From positions 1 to 57,321 of the forward strand of contig NZ_BDBQ01000049.1 in NCBI RefSeq assembly GCF_001613065.1: a DNA stretch of 57,321 nt, written 5' to 3'. The translations under genes were made by a program, and so were the position numbers. Positions 8,582 through 16,646 of the stretch are shown here, piece by piece. The first letter of the stretch is position 1; every line of letters starts with the position of its first letter. This DNA comes from Nocardia miyunensis NBRC 108239 (lineage in GTDB: Bacteria; Actinomycetota; Actinomycetes; Mycobacteriales; Mycobacteriaceae). The notes beneath the pieces were generated by a model. It worked only from the letters and a program-made list of their open reading frames with translations. It had not been told where the DNA came from and did not search any database.

Positions 8582-9760
8582 TCACTCCTTCGCAGCGGCC
8601 TTGCGCGCCTTCCGTTTCAGACCCTCATCCACGATCGTATTCGTCTTGGCAGCATTGCCCGGCCACAGGCGCGCGTAGCGCGTCAAGGTCTCTTCCGCAC
8701 TCGCGTGCCCCATCCGCTCCATCACCACGCGCACGTCCTCGCCCCCATAGATCAGCAGACTGGCGTAGTAGTGGCGCAACTCGTGGAACCGAAGATTCGG
8801 CAGACCCCCCGCCGTGCGTATCCGGTCCCATCTCCACCCGAAAGTCGAACGCCGCCAAGCCAATCCAGACGGGTCACGAAATAATGTCTCGCTCGTCGAC
8901 TGCACCGGGAACGCCTTCAGGTGCCGATCAATGGCCGCCTGCACCTCAGTCCCGATCGGTATCCGGCGCCGAGCCTTCTTCGTCTTCAACGGCCCGAACT
9001 TCCGCACCGACGCGCCCATGATCATCTGCTCGGTGACATGGATCTCCCCGTCACGAATGTTCTTCACCCGCAAGCCCATCAGCTCACCGCGCCGCATACC
9101 GGTGCCGGCCGCGACGATGATGACTTCGCGCAGGATGTTGTAGGAGTCGTTCGAGGCGACATCGTAGAGACGCCAGAGGTCTTCGTCTGTGGGGAGGGCG
9201 TCGGGATCCACGGGCGCGACTTCCACCTCACGCATGGGTGGTTTGACGCCTTTCATCGGATTCTTCGGAATCAGGCTCGCGTCCACTGCGGCAGTGAGGA
9301 TGGTGGCGAGCATGTTCCGGCGGGTGCTGGCGGTGGAGACGGCCAGGGGGCCGTCTGCCCATTCCCGATCGTTCACCAGGTCGTGAACCCAGCTCTCGAG
9401 CATCTCTTTCGTCAGGTCCAGCAGTTTCGTGTCTCCGAGCCAGCTGTCCTTGATATCGACGTTCACCAGGGCGTTGTAGCCCCACATCGTGCCGTCCGCG
9501 ACACCTACTCGTTTAGCTGTCCAGCGTTCGGCGAATTCGCTGAGTGTGGTGGAGTCGTTGGGGTTGACCCATCGCCGCTCGCGTATCGCTGAATCTTGCT
9601 GGTTGCGAAAGTATTCTGCGGTTCCCGGCTCGTTCACCGATCCGAGTTTGCGGAACGATTTGGAGTGTTCCTCGCCGTCTGGACCGATGTACCTAACCAC
9701 GTAGCGGGTGGTCTTCTTGCCGGATTGCGCTGTGCGGGTCTTCTTCTGAATGTGACTCAC
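8582..9760 (-). CDS. int: Phage tyrosine integrase
   Basis: 392 aa tyrosine recombinase: an N-terminal arm-binding region (basic, about 1-60), a SAM-like core-binding domain (about 72-175) and a catalytic domain. Active-site residues: Arg223 in TGMRRGEL, the Lys-rich KTKKARRR beta-hairpin near 259-266, His326 and Arg329 in HELRH, His352 in MGHAS, and Tyr362 in LTRYARLW. The gene ends about 65 bp from the rnpB-like junction, the normal place for int next to its attachment site. Confidence 0.95.
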   Translation of the reverse strand: MSHIQKKTRTAQSGKKTTRYVVRYIGPDGEEHSKSFRKLGSVNEPGTAEYFRNQQDSAIRERRWVNPNDSTTLSEFAERWTAKRVGVADGTMWGYNALVNVDIKDSWLGDTKLLDLTKEMLESWVHDLVNDREWADGPLAVSTASTRRNMLATILTAAVDASLIPKNPMKGVKPPMREVEVAPVDPDALPTDEDLWRLYDVASNDSYNILREVIIVAAGTGMRRGELMGLRVKNIRDGEIHVTEQMIMGASVRKFGPLKTKKARRRIPIGTEVQAAIDRHLKAFPVQSTSETLFRDPSGLAWRRSTFGWRWDRIRTAGGLPNLRFHELRHYYASLLIYGGEDVRVVMERMGHASAEETLTRYARLWPGNAAKTNTIVDEGLKRKARKAAAKE

Positions 9761-9768
9761 GGGGCGGC

Positions 9769-9960
9769 CTACGTGATGATCATGGCGTCGACGACGTTCA
9801 CCAACGCGGCGACACAGTGAGACGGGAGGGCTTGGGCACGTTCGGGGATGAGGTCGACAAGGCTGGACTGTGAATCGACTTGCAGACCAAGTGGCGTAGG
9901 GGTTTTTCGTCCGGACGGATATGCGCGCTCTTTCTGTATCCGGCTGTCACTCTTACTCAT
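9769..9960 (-). CDS. Small protein, partial duplicate of the adjacent HTH protein
   Basis: 63 aa from ATG 9960, which overlaps the stop of the upstream gene (ATGAGTAA). Its second half (LVDLIPERAQALPSHCVAA then VVDAMI) is clearly homologous to residues 75-112 of the neighbouring HTH protein (LVDLIPDRARDLPPQCVAA then TVDAML). It has lost the HTH part and has an unrelated basic N-terminus. It could act as a truncated partner for the HTH protein. Confidence 0.65.
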   Translation of the reverse strand: MSKSDSRIQKERAYPSGRKTPTPLGLQVDSQSSLVDLIPERAQALPSHCVAALVNVVDAMIIT

Positions 9961-10306
9961 TGACGGGCCCCTGCAGCGTGAGCATGGCGTCCACGGTGGA
10001 GAGTACGGCCGCAACGCATTGCGGGGGTAGGTCGCGGGCGCGGTCGGGGATGAGGTCCACGAGGGTCGGACGGGTCTCCACTTCCAGGCCCAGCGATTCG
10101 GCGACTGCGAGAAGGACGGTGCGTTGGGGCACATGTAACGCCTGGGCGATCGCGGCGATAGACGCAGGGTCGGGGAACGCCAATAACGGTTTCGTTGCGA
10201 TCTGTTGCCAGCGGGCTGCTCCTAGCTTGCCGCCTGTATCACGGGCGAGCGCCACATAGGAGCGTCCGCCTTTTGTCGTGCGGATTAACTCATCGAGCTT
10301 CAACAA
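9953..10306 (-). CDS. Candidate immunity repressor, HTH protein
   Basis: 117 aa. Contains a helix-turn-helix-like segment (IAAIAQALHVPQRTVLLAVAESLGL, about 50-75) in a regulator-like protein that begins MLKLDELIRTTKGGRSYVAL. It lies next to int and is divergent from a Cro-like gene across an intergenic region with GGTAGG/CCTACC repeats, so it is the best candidate for the lysogeny repressor. It differs from classical lambda-type repressors in having no protease domain. Confidence 0.6.
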   Translation of the reverse strand: MLKLDELIRTTKGGRSYVALARDTGGKLGAARWQQIATKPLLAFPDPASIAAIAQALHVPQRTVLLAVAESLGLEVETRPTLVDLIPDRARDLPPQCVAAVLSTVDAMLTLQGPVNE

Positions 10307-10550
10307 CCGCTCCGTTCTAATGCTGCTGGTAGGTGCCTACCATCCGGTTTTGCGCCACGTATCGGCACCTACCTGCTATCCGTCACACTAGCCGGATTAT
10401 CAACGGTTATAAACTGCCTACCGACAGTTTGCCGATCCTGTACCAGCAGTTGACCTTTCCACTCGGAACGGGATAAATTCCACGGAAAGATGCCCTTTAA
10501 TAGCGGAAGGTCATCGGACACAACGGAACGCGTGAGGGGAGGCAGGGTCG
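10307..10550. promoter_or_regulatory. Divergent immunity control region with CCTACC operators
   Basis: 244 bp between the minus-strand HTH gene and the plus-strand Cro-like gene. It holds GGTAGG-TG-CCTACC (10328-10341), GGCACCTACC (about 10364-10373) and ACTGCCTACCG (about 10415-10425). The same motif recurs through the prophage. AT-rich stretches (GGATTATCAACGGTTATAAA) supply likely promoter elements. Confidence 0.6.
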
Positions 10551-10784
10551 ATGAGGCTGCGCTCACCGGAGACCCTCCGAGCATTGATGCACCAATCCGG
10601 TCTCTCGACCCGCGAGCTAGCGACGGCCGCGCAATGCCATAACAGCTTCATCGATCATTTGCTGCACGGCCGCCGGGACAGCTGCGCGTCACCGTTGGCG
10701 ACGAAACTTGCTGAGGCCGTGGATGTCCCGGTCTCGGTGTTGTTCGCGGAGGAGGCGGACAAGATGGTCAGGAGCGGAAATTGA
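10551..10784 (+). CDS. XRE-family HTH protein (Cro-like)
   Basis: 77 aa, mostly one HTH_3 domain (LRALMHQSGLSTRELATAAQ, then HNSFIDHLLHGRR), ending in a PVSVLFAEE tail typical of short XRE regulators. First gene rightward of the immunity region, so it may act like Cro. The stop overlaps the TTG of the next gene. Confidence 0.75.
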   Translation: MRLRSPETLRALMHQSGLSTRELATAAQCHNSFIDHLLHGRRDSCASPLATKLAEAVDVPVSVLFAEEADKMVRSGN

Positions 10785-10987
10785 CTGCGGCGGTGGCGAA
10801 GTGGATGACTCCGGCCGAAGTGGCTGCGGCGTGGCGGATCACGCCGAGGGAGGTGCAGCGGATGGCATCGCGCGGGGAGATCGCGCATATGCGGATCGGG
10901 AAGCGGATCCGGATCTCAGCGGACACGATGGAGTCGTACGAGCGGACGCATATGCGGAGGGCGCGGTCGCGGCTGCCGGGGCTGTAA
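10781..10987 (+). CDS. Excisionase-like HTH_17 (MerR-type winged helix) protein
   Basis: 68 aa from TTG 10781, overlapping the previous stop (TTGA). KWMTPAEVAAAWRITPREVQRMASRGEI plus a basic wing (RIGKRIRISADTMESYE) is the standard helix-turn-helix_17/Xis pattern. Possibly the directionality factor for the nearby integrase. Confidence 0.7.
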   Translation: MTAAVAKWMTPAEVAAAWRITPREVQRMASRGEIAHMRIGKRIRISADTMESYERTHMRRARSRLPGL

Positions 10988-10996
10988 CCTCCGTGC

Positions 10997-11218
10997 ATGG
11001 GTTTACCGCAGGGGCAGCAGAAGATCCTGGACGAGATCGCGGATGTGGTTCGTCAGCAGAAGGCCCTGAAGGACAAGCGCGATGCCCTGATCCTGAAGGC
11101 CGTGGAGGCAAAGATCCCTCGGGTAAGGATCGCTGAGACCGCGGAATTGTCTGAGCCGATGATCTACAAGATTCGCAGGGATGAACTGGAGAAACGCGAC
11201 TCCGGACTTGCAGAGTAG
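10997..11218 (+). CDS. Small HTH-like phage protein
   Basis: 73 aa. A helical N-terminus (QKILDEIADVVRQQKALKDKRD) and a C-terminal recognition-helix-like segment (RVRIAETAELSEPMIYKIRRDEL). Follows the excisionase-like gene by 9 bp. No specific function recognised. Confidence 0.6.
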   Translation: MGLPQGQQKILDEIADVVRQQKALKDKRDALILKAVEAKIPRVRIAETAELSEPMIYKIRRDELEKRDSGLAE

Positions 11219-11234
11219 CTATAATCAGTTATAG
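11219..11234. promoter_or_regulatory. AT-rich perfect palindrome
   Basis: CTATAA-TCAG-TTATAG, just after the stop at 11216-11218. It includes a perfect -10 hexamer (TATAAT, 11220-11225), so it may be a promoter-overlapping operator. The 11235-11452 interval beyond it holds two further CCTACC motifs (about 11343, 11398) and no supported gene. Confidence 0.45.
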
Positions 11235-11452
11235 TTGTGAAGGGCTGGAGGACACCACTCCACCAGCCTCATCACGTAACCAAATTGCTGATGCGGAAGA
11301 CGGGAAATCGGCCGCACCGGCGCTAGTCAGGCTATCAACGTGCCTACCGTGGGCGCAACACCACCGCCCTGGTCACGCAAGCACCGATAGGTCCACTGCC
11401 TACCGCCAGTAGGTCCGCGCTGCCCTCTTCCCATCTGGGAAGGGATAATTTC

Positions 11453-11665
11453 ATGAAGTGGCTGACCAGCAAAGAAACTGCTGGGCGGATGGGTATCCAC
11501 CCGATGACGCTGGCACGCTGGCGCACCGAGGGCAAGGGTCCGAAGTACCAGAAACTCGGGAACGCGAAGGCCAGCAGGGTCCGGTATCTCGAGAACGAGG
11601 TTGACCGGTATCTGCGCAACCCTGACGCGTATGGCTCGCCCAAGCCACAGGTGGAGGCGTCGTGA
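11453..11665 (+). CDS. HTH_17 DNA-binding protein
   Basis: 70 aa. MKWLTSKETAGRMGIHPMTL and the RWRTEGKGPKYQKLG wing match short MerR-like phage DNA-binding proteins (AlpA/Xis type). Start after GGAAGGGATAATTTC. Overlaps the next gene by 4 bp, so they are co-translated. Confidence 0.7.
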   Translation: MKWLTSKETAGRMGIHPMTLARWRTEGKGPKYQKLGNAKASRVRYLENEVDRYLRNPDAYGSPKPQVEAS

Positions 11666-12213
11666 ACTCCCCTGCGACGCCGGAAGATCTGGACATGCTG
11701 GTGGTGCGGGCCGCTGTGCTGCACGAACTTCATCGTGAGGTCGACGCCGAGAAGTCGAGGGTCAAAGCCGAACTGTCGCTGGCGATGTCGCGCGGTTCGA
11801 AGCTCACCGGCCACGACCCACGTACCGGTCGCTCGCTCGGCTCGGTGAGCAAGTCCGACCCCGATCCCATTGCGCGGGTGAACGATCCCGAGGTGTTCGA
11901 ACAGTGGGTTCGTGAGCAGTACACGGCCCGGCTGGAGAAGCAGTTGGTATTCGGGCCGCCGGAAGAGGTCGCCGCAGTACTGCTCGAGCACGCCCCGCAC
12001 CTGGTCCACGAGGAGACGGTGATCCCGGACCATGTGCGCACGTCCGCACTCGCTGCCGCGCTGAAAGAGGTTGTGCCGGGTACCAAGCGGGAGACCCCGG
12101 GCGCAACCCTGTCGGTGAGCACGACCAAGACCAAGGCCGCCGTGCGGGAAGTGGTGCGCGAGCTGCTGGCCTCCGCGCCGTTCGAACTGCTCGCCCTGGA
12201 GGCAAAGGCGTGA
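11662..12213 (+). CDS. Phage hypothetical protein, upstream of the ERF gene
   Basis: 183 aa, GTG start. Predicted mostly helical and charged: AAVLHELHREVDAEKSRVKAE near the N-terminus, a central EVFEQWVREQYTARLEKQL and a C-terminal helix. Similar small proteins precede recombination genes in many actinophages; a role with the annealing protein is inferred from position only. Overlaps the next gene by 4 bp. Confidence 0.55.
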   Translation: MNSPATPEDLDMLVVRAAVLHELHREVDAEKSRVKAELSLAMSRGSKLTGHDPRTGRSLGSVSKSDPDPIARVNDPEVFEQWVREQYTARLEKQLVFGPPEEVAAVLLEHAPHLVHEETVIPDHVRTSALAAALKEVVPGTKRETPGATLSVSTTKTKAAVREVVRELLASAPFELLALEAKA

Positions 12214-12893
12214 GCGACCCGAAACCGACTGCGGCCGAAGCATTGTCCCGGGTGATGGAGGACGTGCAGGCGATCGAGAAGGCCGACCGGAACCAGGACC
12301 AGGGGTTCATGTTCCGGGGTATCGACGCGGTGCTCGACAAGGTCGGGCCGGTGCTGCGCAAACACGGCGTCGTGATCATCCCGAAGGCGCTGAACATCAC
12401 CACCGAGCGGTACGTCACCGGCAGGGGCACCGCGATGCGGAACGCCACAGTCACGATGGGATACACCGTCTACGGCCCGGCCGGGGACACCATCGAGGGC
12501 TCGGCGTTCGGCGAGGCCGCCGACAGCGGCGACAAGGCCGTGAGCAAGGCGCAGTCCGTGGCCTACCGCGTGTTCCTGTTACAGGGGCTGACGATCCCCA
12601 CTCGGCAGGCCGATCCGGACGCAAACTCACACGAGCGGGCCACCTACACCCAGGAGGCCCAGGACGCCCGAGACGACTTGACCGAGGCGTGCCAGGAACT
12701 CGGCATCAACCCGCGCCAGGCCATGCGCGACTTCGCGAAAGCCAATGGCGGCCTGGACATCCGCGCCGCCACCGACCCGGGCCCGATCCGCGCGCTCGCC
12801 GCGAAGTACCGGGAGCAGAACCCCTTCGCGCCCACCGAACCGACCGACGAACCGACCCAGGAGCAGGGAGCCACCGATGACCAACCCGCGTAA
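12210..12893 (+). CDS. erf: ERF-family single-strand annealing protein
   Basis: 227 aa. The sequence around KADRNQDQGFMFRGIDAVLD, then VLRKHGVVIIPKAL and SVAYRVFLLQGLTIPT, is the ERF signature. These recombinases anneal complementary single strands during phage replication and recombination. A Pro/Thr/Glu-rich tail ends the protein. Part of a run of overlapping early genes. Confidence 0.8.
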   Translation: MSDPKPTAAEALSRVMEDVQAIEKADRNQDQGFMFRGIDAVLDKVGPVLRKHGVVIIPKALNITTERYVTGRGTAMRNATVTMGYTVYGPAGDTIEGSAFGEAADSGDKAVSKAQSVAYRVFLLQGLTIPTRQADPDANSHERATYTQEAQDARDDLTEACQELGINPRQAMRDFAKANGGLDIRAATDPGPIRALAAKYREQNPFAPTEPTDEPTQEQGATDDQPA

Positions 12894-13254
12894 GGCCCGT
12901 GAGGTGTGGTCACCGGTCGCCATCGAACACCGGCTGGCCGAACTCGATCACGCCATCACCGCCGGTGTGGACGAGCTGGCCGACGCGTACGAGACGTTCG
13001 CGACGCTGAAGAACGAGCTGGAGAAAGCCACCGCCCGCGCGTATCTCGCCTACAAGGGTCCGGCCCACGAGAAGAAGTACGCCGCGATCGTCGCCACCGA
13101 GGAGTTGCGGGACCAGCTGACCGTGGCCGACATCGCCTACCACTACGCGAAGACGCGTTCGGAGGCACTGACAAACGGCAACCTGAAGGCCATCCAGTCC
13201 ATGAGCGCGTCCATCCGATCTCAATACGAGATAGCCGGACGGGGCGCGGCGTGA
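12877..13254 (+). CDS. Phage hypothetical helical protein
   Basis: 125 aa from ATG 12877, overlapping erf by 17 bp. Largely alpha-helical (HRLAELDHAITAGVDELADA, then TLKNELEKATARAYLAYKGP, then AKTRSEALTNGNLKAIQSM). Comparable proteins sit beside annealing proteins in siphophages; their role is not established. Confidence 0.6.
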   Translation: MTNPRKAREVWSPVAIEHRLAELDHAITAGVDELADAYETFATLKNELEKATARAYLAYKGPAHEKKYAAIVATEELRDQLTVADIAYHYAKTRSEALTNGNLKAIQSMSASIRSQYEIAGRGAA

Positions 13255-13574
13255 CCACCGCAGTCGAAGGCCGCCGCCTCGTGGAGACACGGTGCGGCGG
13301 CCGGTGCGAACGCTGCGGCACCGCCGGGTACACGGTCCACCACCGTCGCAAGCGATCCCAGGGCGGCAGCTGGGACGCGTCGAACCTGCTGGCGCTCTGT
13401 GGGTCCGGCACGACCGGATGCCATGGCTGGGTGGAGGCACACCCGAAAGCCGCGCACGAGCAAGGGTTCTGGCTGTACGAAGGCGAACCATCCGACGCCA
13501 CGGCCGTGCGGCTGTGGGGCCGAGAGGTGCTGCTCGGCAACAACGGCCGCTACCTATCCCCCGCCGACAACTGA
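13251..13574 (+). CDS. HNH endonuclease-like protein
   Basis: 107 aa, GTG start overlapping the previous stop. Zinc knuckle CERCG, then YTVHHRRKRSQGG and SNLLALCGSGTTGCHGWVE match the HNH fold (CxxC, HH, N, CxxCH). It may act in recombination or replication, like RusA/EndoVII replacements in other phages. Confidence 0.75.
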   Translation: MTTAVEGRRLVETRCGGRCERCGTAGYTVHHRRKRSQGGSWDASNLLALCGSGTTGCHGWVEAHPKAAHEQGFWLYEGEPSDATAVRLWGREVLLGNNGRYLSPADN

Positions 13575-13578
13575 ACTG

Positions 13579-13610
13579 ACCGCCCCGGGTGCTCACCGCC
13601 CCGGGGCGGT
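13579..13610 (+). terminator. GC hairpin
   Basis: An 11-bp stem ACCGCCCCGGG / CCCGGGGCGGT with a 10-nt loop, right after the HNH gene. Confidence 0.55.
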
Positions 13611-13649
13611 TCCAACCGCCCAGAGAGGCAACCCCTCCCATGACCGCTC

Positions 13650-13665
13650 GACGGATTGAACCGTC
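13650..13665 (+). promoter_or_regulatory. Leader hairpin I alone (GACGG-ATTGAA-CCGTC)
   Basis: Same 5-bp stem and 6-nt loop as the multi-copy leader cassette, followed by AC, but without hairpin II and without the operator promoter. The ribosome site of the next gene is AGGTGG instead, 15 nt downstream of the hairpin. Confidence 0.65.
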
Positions 13666-13680
13666 ACCAGGTGGTGCCCA

Positions 13681-14607
13681 GTGAGCATCGCAGCGACCAC
13701 GTGGGCGCTGCACGACGCGCCCACCACCTCAGCACAGGAACTCGTGATCCTGTGGGCGATGGCCGATGTCGCGCACAGCGACGGCACAGCCTCATTCCAG
13801 AAGCAAGCCACCCTCGCCAAGTTCGGCCGCTGCGATGAACGCACCGTCCGCCGGCATCTGAAGACGCTGGAGGAGCGCGGCCTGATTCGGCGCGGTGATC
13901 AGCGGTTGGTGGCACACCTGCCCGGCGACAAGCGGCCGGTGGTGTGGGACCTGAACATGTCGATGCGGCGTGGGGATGACGAGCCCGAACCTGTGGATAA
14001 CCCCCGGGCGCGGGCGGACAAATTGTCCCCCCGCGCCCGGACATCTGCGGGGGGACAACCCGAACGGCCGGACACGGATGTCCCCTCGCCGGGGGACACC
14101 GGTGACCGGTCGCGGGGGGACACCCGTGTCCGACAGAACCGTCCTGCTGAACCGTCCAATGAACCAAGAGAAGGGGGTTACGTTCCCGACGTACCTCACC
14201 AGGCGGCCACATCGGCTGTGGACAACTCCCCCGATGAACTCCCAACCCCGCACTGCCCCAAGCATCCCGGCGGCACCACCGAAGCGTGCGGGGCGTGCGG
14301 GGAACGCCGCCGCATCCGCAAGGACCACCAGACGCGCCAGGCCTGCGCCCGCGCCGCGGAGCACCGCGCGGAAGTCGTGGCCCGCAACACCACTGCCGCG
14401 CAGCAGATCGCCGCGTGCAACCGATGCGACCGGCACGGGTTCGTCGCGCCCGGTGTGGCCTGTGTGCACGATCCGGCAGTACTCGAGACCGCCCGCCGAG
14501 GATCAGCGGCCGTGCGCGCCGTCCTGGCGCAGGTGCAGACCCGCGTAGCCGACCGCAAGGCCGCCACGCCGTCCCTGCCGCCGTTGCCCGGGGCGGTCGC
14601 GGCATGA
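13681..14607 (+). CDS. Winged-helix phage replication-initiator-like protein
   Basis: 308 aa, GTG start. The N-terminal about 100 residues form a winged helix of the replication-protein-O/helix-turn-helix_36 type (ELVILWAMADVAHSDGTASF, then CDERTVRRHLKTLEERGLIRR). The middle is Pro/Arg/Asp-rich and disordered. The C-terminal part carries Cys/His clusters (HCPKHPGG, CGACGERR, CNRCDRHGF) suggesting zinc binding. Likely binds the phage origin; no helicase domain is visible. Confidence 0.65.
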   Translation: MSIAATTWALHDAPTTSAQELVILWAMADVAHSDGTASFQKQATLAKFGRCDERTVRRHLKTLEERGLIRRGDQRLVAHLPGDKRPVVWDLNMSMRRGDDEPEPVDNPRARADKLSPRARTSAGGQPERPDTDVPSPGDTGDRSRGDTRVRQNRPAEPSNEPREGGYVPDVPHQAATSAVDNSPDELPTPHCPKHPGGTTEACGACGERRRIRKDHQTRQACARAAEHRAEVVARNTTAAQQIAACNRCDRHGFVAPGVACVHDPAVLETARRGSAAVRAVLAQVQTRVADRKAATPSLPPLPGAVAA

Positions 14608-14915
14608 GCGCGGACCAGAGGCCCCTGCCGATCGAACCGCCCGGCAGCTATATCGGCCCGAAAGAGCAGGTGTTCGGCCCCAACGGGTCTCGCACCTGCC
14701 AGCTGTGCGACGAGTACGGCTGGGTGCTCGATCCCGAGGACCGGCTGGGGTGGGCGGTGAAGTGCCGCCACGACCCGCACCAGCTGTTGCCGGTCAAACC
14801 CGCCGATACCCACGAAGCCGCGCGCATGATGCGCGACGGCCGCCGCCGCGAGGAAGCACAACCTGGGTTCTACCAGCGCGCCGATCCCTCCCGAACCCGT
14901 TGGAGCCGTTCATGA
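14604..14915 (+). CDS. Small zinc-knuckle phage protein
   Basis: 103 aa, overlapping the initiator-like gene by 4 bp. A CQLCDEYGWVLDPEDRLGWAVKCRH segment resembles Cys-His zinc knuckles in the previous protein. The rest is charged. No specific function seen. Confidence 0.6.
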   Translation: MSADQRPLPIEPPGSYIGPKEQVFGPNGSRTCQLCDEYGWVLDPEDRLGWAVKCRHDPHQLLPVKPADTHEAARMMRDGRRREEAQPGFYQRADPSRTRWSRS

Positions 14916-15475
14916 CCCGCCGCGCCCCAGACCAACAAATGACCCTCCTGGAGGTGAACGTGATGGCCGATGTCGTACCGCTGCACCAACCACGCTGGGA
15001 GCCCGACGAGCATCTGACCGAAGCCGCGATAGCGGGCCGCCTACGCCTAGGGGATCTGCCGCGCCCCGAACGGGCCTGGCTCATAGCGCAATTGACCCAC
15101 GCGGGGCACACCACCGACACCATCGCGGACTGGTTGCGCTGCTCGAGGAGAACCGTCCAGAACGTGCGCTGCGAACCCGTCGCAGTGCTGACGATGCTGC
15201 TGCTGGCCGCGCAACGCGCCACCGACCAGGCCGAGCACCGCGCCCGCGCAGCCCAGGTCACCCCGGCCTCCGTGGTGGACCTGGCTCGGGAAGTGGAGCG
15301 GCTGAAGACCACCCGGGCCACGCTGATCGACCAGCTGGCCGAGATGCGCCGCCGATGCGACACCCCCTGTCCGCCACAGATCGTGATCATCCACCCGCCG
15401 CGCCGCCGAACCCGCCGCGGACCGGAGGTCACGCTGCCGCTGTTCGAGACCGGGGGCACACCGTGCGATATCTGA
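14912..15475 (+). CDS. HTH protein with coiled-coil segment
   Basis: 187 aa from ATG 14912 (ATGA overlap with the previous gene). ATG 14963, preceded by GGAGGTGAACGTG, is a strong alternative start. A helix-turn-helix is seen in TTDTIADWLRCSRRTVQNVR, followed by a helical segment (VVDLAREVERLKTTRATLID) and a basic tail. Possibly a phage regulator. Confidence 0.6.
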   Translation: MTRRAPDQQMTLLEVNVMADVVPLHQPRWEPDEHLTEAAIAGRLRLGDLPRPERAWLIAQLTHAGHTTDTIADWLRCSRRTVQNVRCEPVAVLTMLLLAAQRATDQAEHRARAAQVTPASVVDLAREVERLKTTRATLIDQLAEMRRRCDTPCPPQIVIIHPPRRRTRRGPEVTLPLFETGGTPCDI

Positions 15476-16242
15476 CCGTGGACAGAGGCCCGAGCCGGTT
15501 CGTGCCCAAGGGCCGCAAGTACGCCCAGTACGAGCTACGCACCCGATATGCGGGCGCGCCGGGGTATGTGCCGTATGAGCCGATCCGAGACCACATCGAG
15601 GAACTCGCCGCGTTGGGGTTGCCGATGGCGTCGATCGCCCGCGACGCGGGATGTCTGCCCAACACCGTCCGCAACATCCGCGCGGGATTGTCTGCGACGG
15701 TCCGTATCCGGCAAGCGACCGCGATCAGAGCGGTCACGGTGCATCCGAACGAGCGGCAGCAGATCGTCCTGGCGGTCGGTGCGATGCGCAGGCTACAGGC
15801 GTTGCACGCGATCGGCTGGCCCTGGAAGGGAATCGCCGAGTACGCCCCCAATGTAGCGGCGGCGGTGATGTCCCAGATGACCCGGCCGCGGCAGGGCCGC
15901 ACCGTCATCGCCTGGTGGACGTGGCTCGCGATCCACGATGCCTACGAACAACTTTCCGGCACCCCAGGTGACTCGGACCGAGCTCGCCGCGTCGCGACCG
16001 AGCATGGCTGGTGGGCACCGCTGGATTGGGAAGGTCTCGATATCGATGACCCACGGGTAGAACCCTCCGCCGCGCAGGCGCCGAAGACTACGACCCGAGA
16101 TATCGCAAACGCCCGCCGCCAGCACGTGCGCGCACTGCTGGGCCTGAACCTGACTACGCAGCAGATAGCGGACCGGGTGGGGGTTTCGGAGAGACAGGCG
16201 ATGCGGTATCTGGCGGAAGTCCGCCGAGAAGATGCCGCGTAA
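15463..16242 (+). CDS. HTH-containing phage regulator-like protein
   Basis: 259 aa from GTG 15463, overlapping the previous gene by 13 bp (GTG 15478 also possible). Two putative HTH segments: MASIARDAGCLPNTVRNIRAG near residue 55 and TTQQIADRVGVSERQAMRYL at the C-terminus, the latter a good resolvase/sigma-like HTH. Similar proteins occupy this place in Rhodococcus, Gordonia and Nocardia phages; regulator of late or leader-controlled genes is a guess. Confidence 0.65.
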   Translation: MRYLTVDRGPSRFVPKGRKYAQYELRTRYAGAPGYVPYEPIRDHIEELAALGLPMASIARDAGCLPNTVRNIRAGLSATVRIRQATAIRAVTVHPNERQQIVLAVGAMRRLQALHAIGWPWKGIAEYAPNVAAAVMSQMTRPRQGRTVIAWWTWLAIHDAYEQLSGTPGDSDRARRVATEHGWWAPLDWEGLDIDDPRVEPSAAQAPKTTTRDIANARRQHVRALLGLNLTTQQIADRVGVSERQAMRYLAEVRREDAA

Positions 16243-16247
16243 CCGAA

Positions 16248-16322
16248 TTTACTTTACACATATTTATGTGTAACATTTCGCCTGTACGACGGACTGAACC
16301 GTCACGACCCGGAAGGACCCGG
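16248..16322 (+). promoter_or_regulatory. Promoter-operator-leader cassette (copy 1)
   Basis: -35 TTTACT (16248-16253), 17-bp spacer, -10 TAACAT (16271-16276). The operator TTACACA-TATTTA-TGTGTAA (16254-16273) is a perfect 7-6-7 palindrome over the spacer and -10. Hairpin I GACGG-ACTGAA-CCGTC 16288-16303; hairpin II CCGG-AAGGAC-CCGG 16309-16322, with the ribosome site in the loop; ATG at 16326. Confidence 0.85.
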
Positions 16323-16325
16323 AAC

Positions 16326-16526
16326 ATGGAGAACTGGCCGAATCTGAGCGATTGGGCACCACTCGACATCCGACTCGTCAAAGACGGCGGAGGCCAGATA
16401 GCAGTCACCGACCTGGACAATAATGTACTGATCGGCCCCTACCCCATGCGCAACCCCAAACGGATGCAACAGCTCACGGACTGGGTACGCGACTACGTGC
16501 TCGACAGCGCGCGATCCAACAACTGA
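16326..16526 (+). CDS. Small leader-controlled phage protein
   Basis: 66 aa, starting right after hairpin II. Contains APLDIRLVKDGGGQIAVTDL and PMRNPKRMQQLTDWVRDYVL: a compact alpha/beta protein with no recognised domain. Its cassette shows it belongs to the operator regulon. Confidence 0.7.
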   Translation: MENWPNLSDWAPLDIRLVKDGGGQIAVTDLDNNVLIGPYPMRNPKRMQQLTDWVRDYVLDSARSNN

Positions 16527-16532
16527 CGACAA

Positions 16533-16566
16533 CGGCACGCGGCCACGAAGATGCGGTCGCGTGCCG
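16533..16566 (+). terminator. GC hairpin before the next promoter
   Basis: 9-bp stem CGGCACGCG / CGCGTGCCG with a 16-nt loop, ending 3 bp before the next -35. Confidence 0.5.
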
Positions 16567-16568
16567 CA

Positions 16569-16644
16569 TTGACCATACACAGAACTACAGGTAATGTGCT
16601 GCCTGTCAGACGGATTGAACCGTCACACCGCCGGAAGGAACCGG
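16569..16644 (+). promoter_or_regulatory. Promoter-leader cassette (copy 2, operator half lost)
   Basis: -35 TTGACC (16569-16574), 17-bp spacer, -10 TAATGT (16592-16597). The left operator half ACACA is kept but the right half is CAGGT instead of TGTGT. Hairpin I GACGG-ATTGAA-CCGTC 16609-16624; hairpin II CCGG-AAGGAA-CCGG 16631-16644; ATG 16647. This copy may escape the regulator. Confidence 0.8.
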
Positions 16645-16646
16645 AA

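Noticed and set aside
11235..11452. A 29-aa frame from GTG 11237
   Set aside because: Too short, no ribosome site, and lies in an operator-containing control region.
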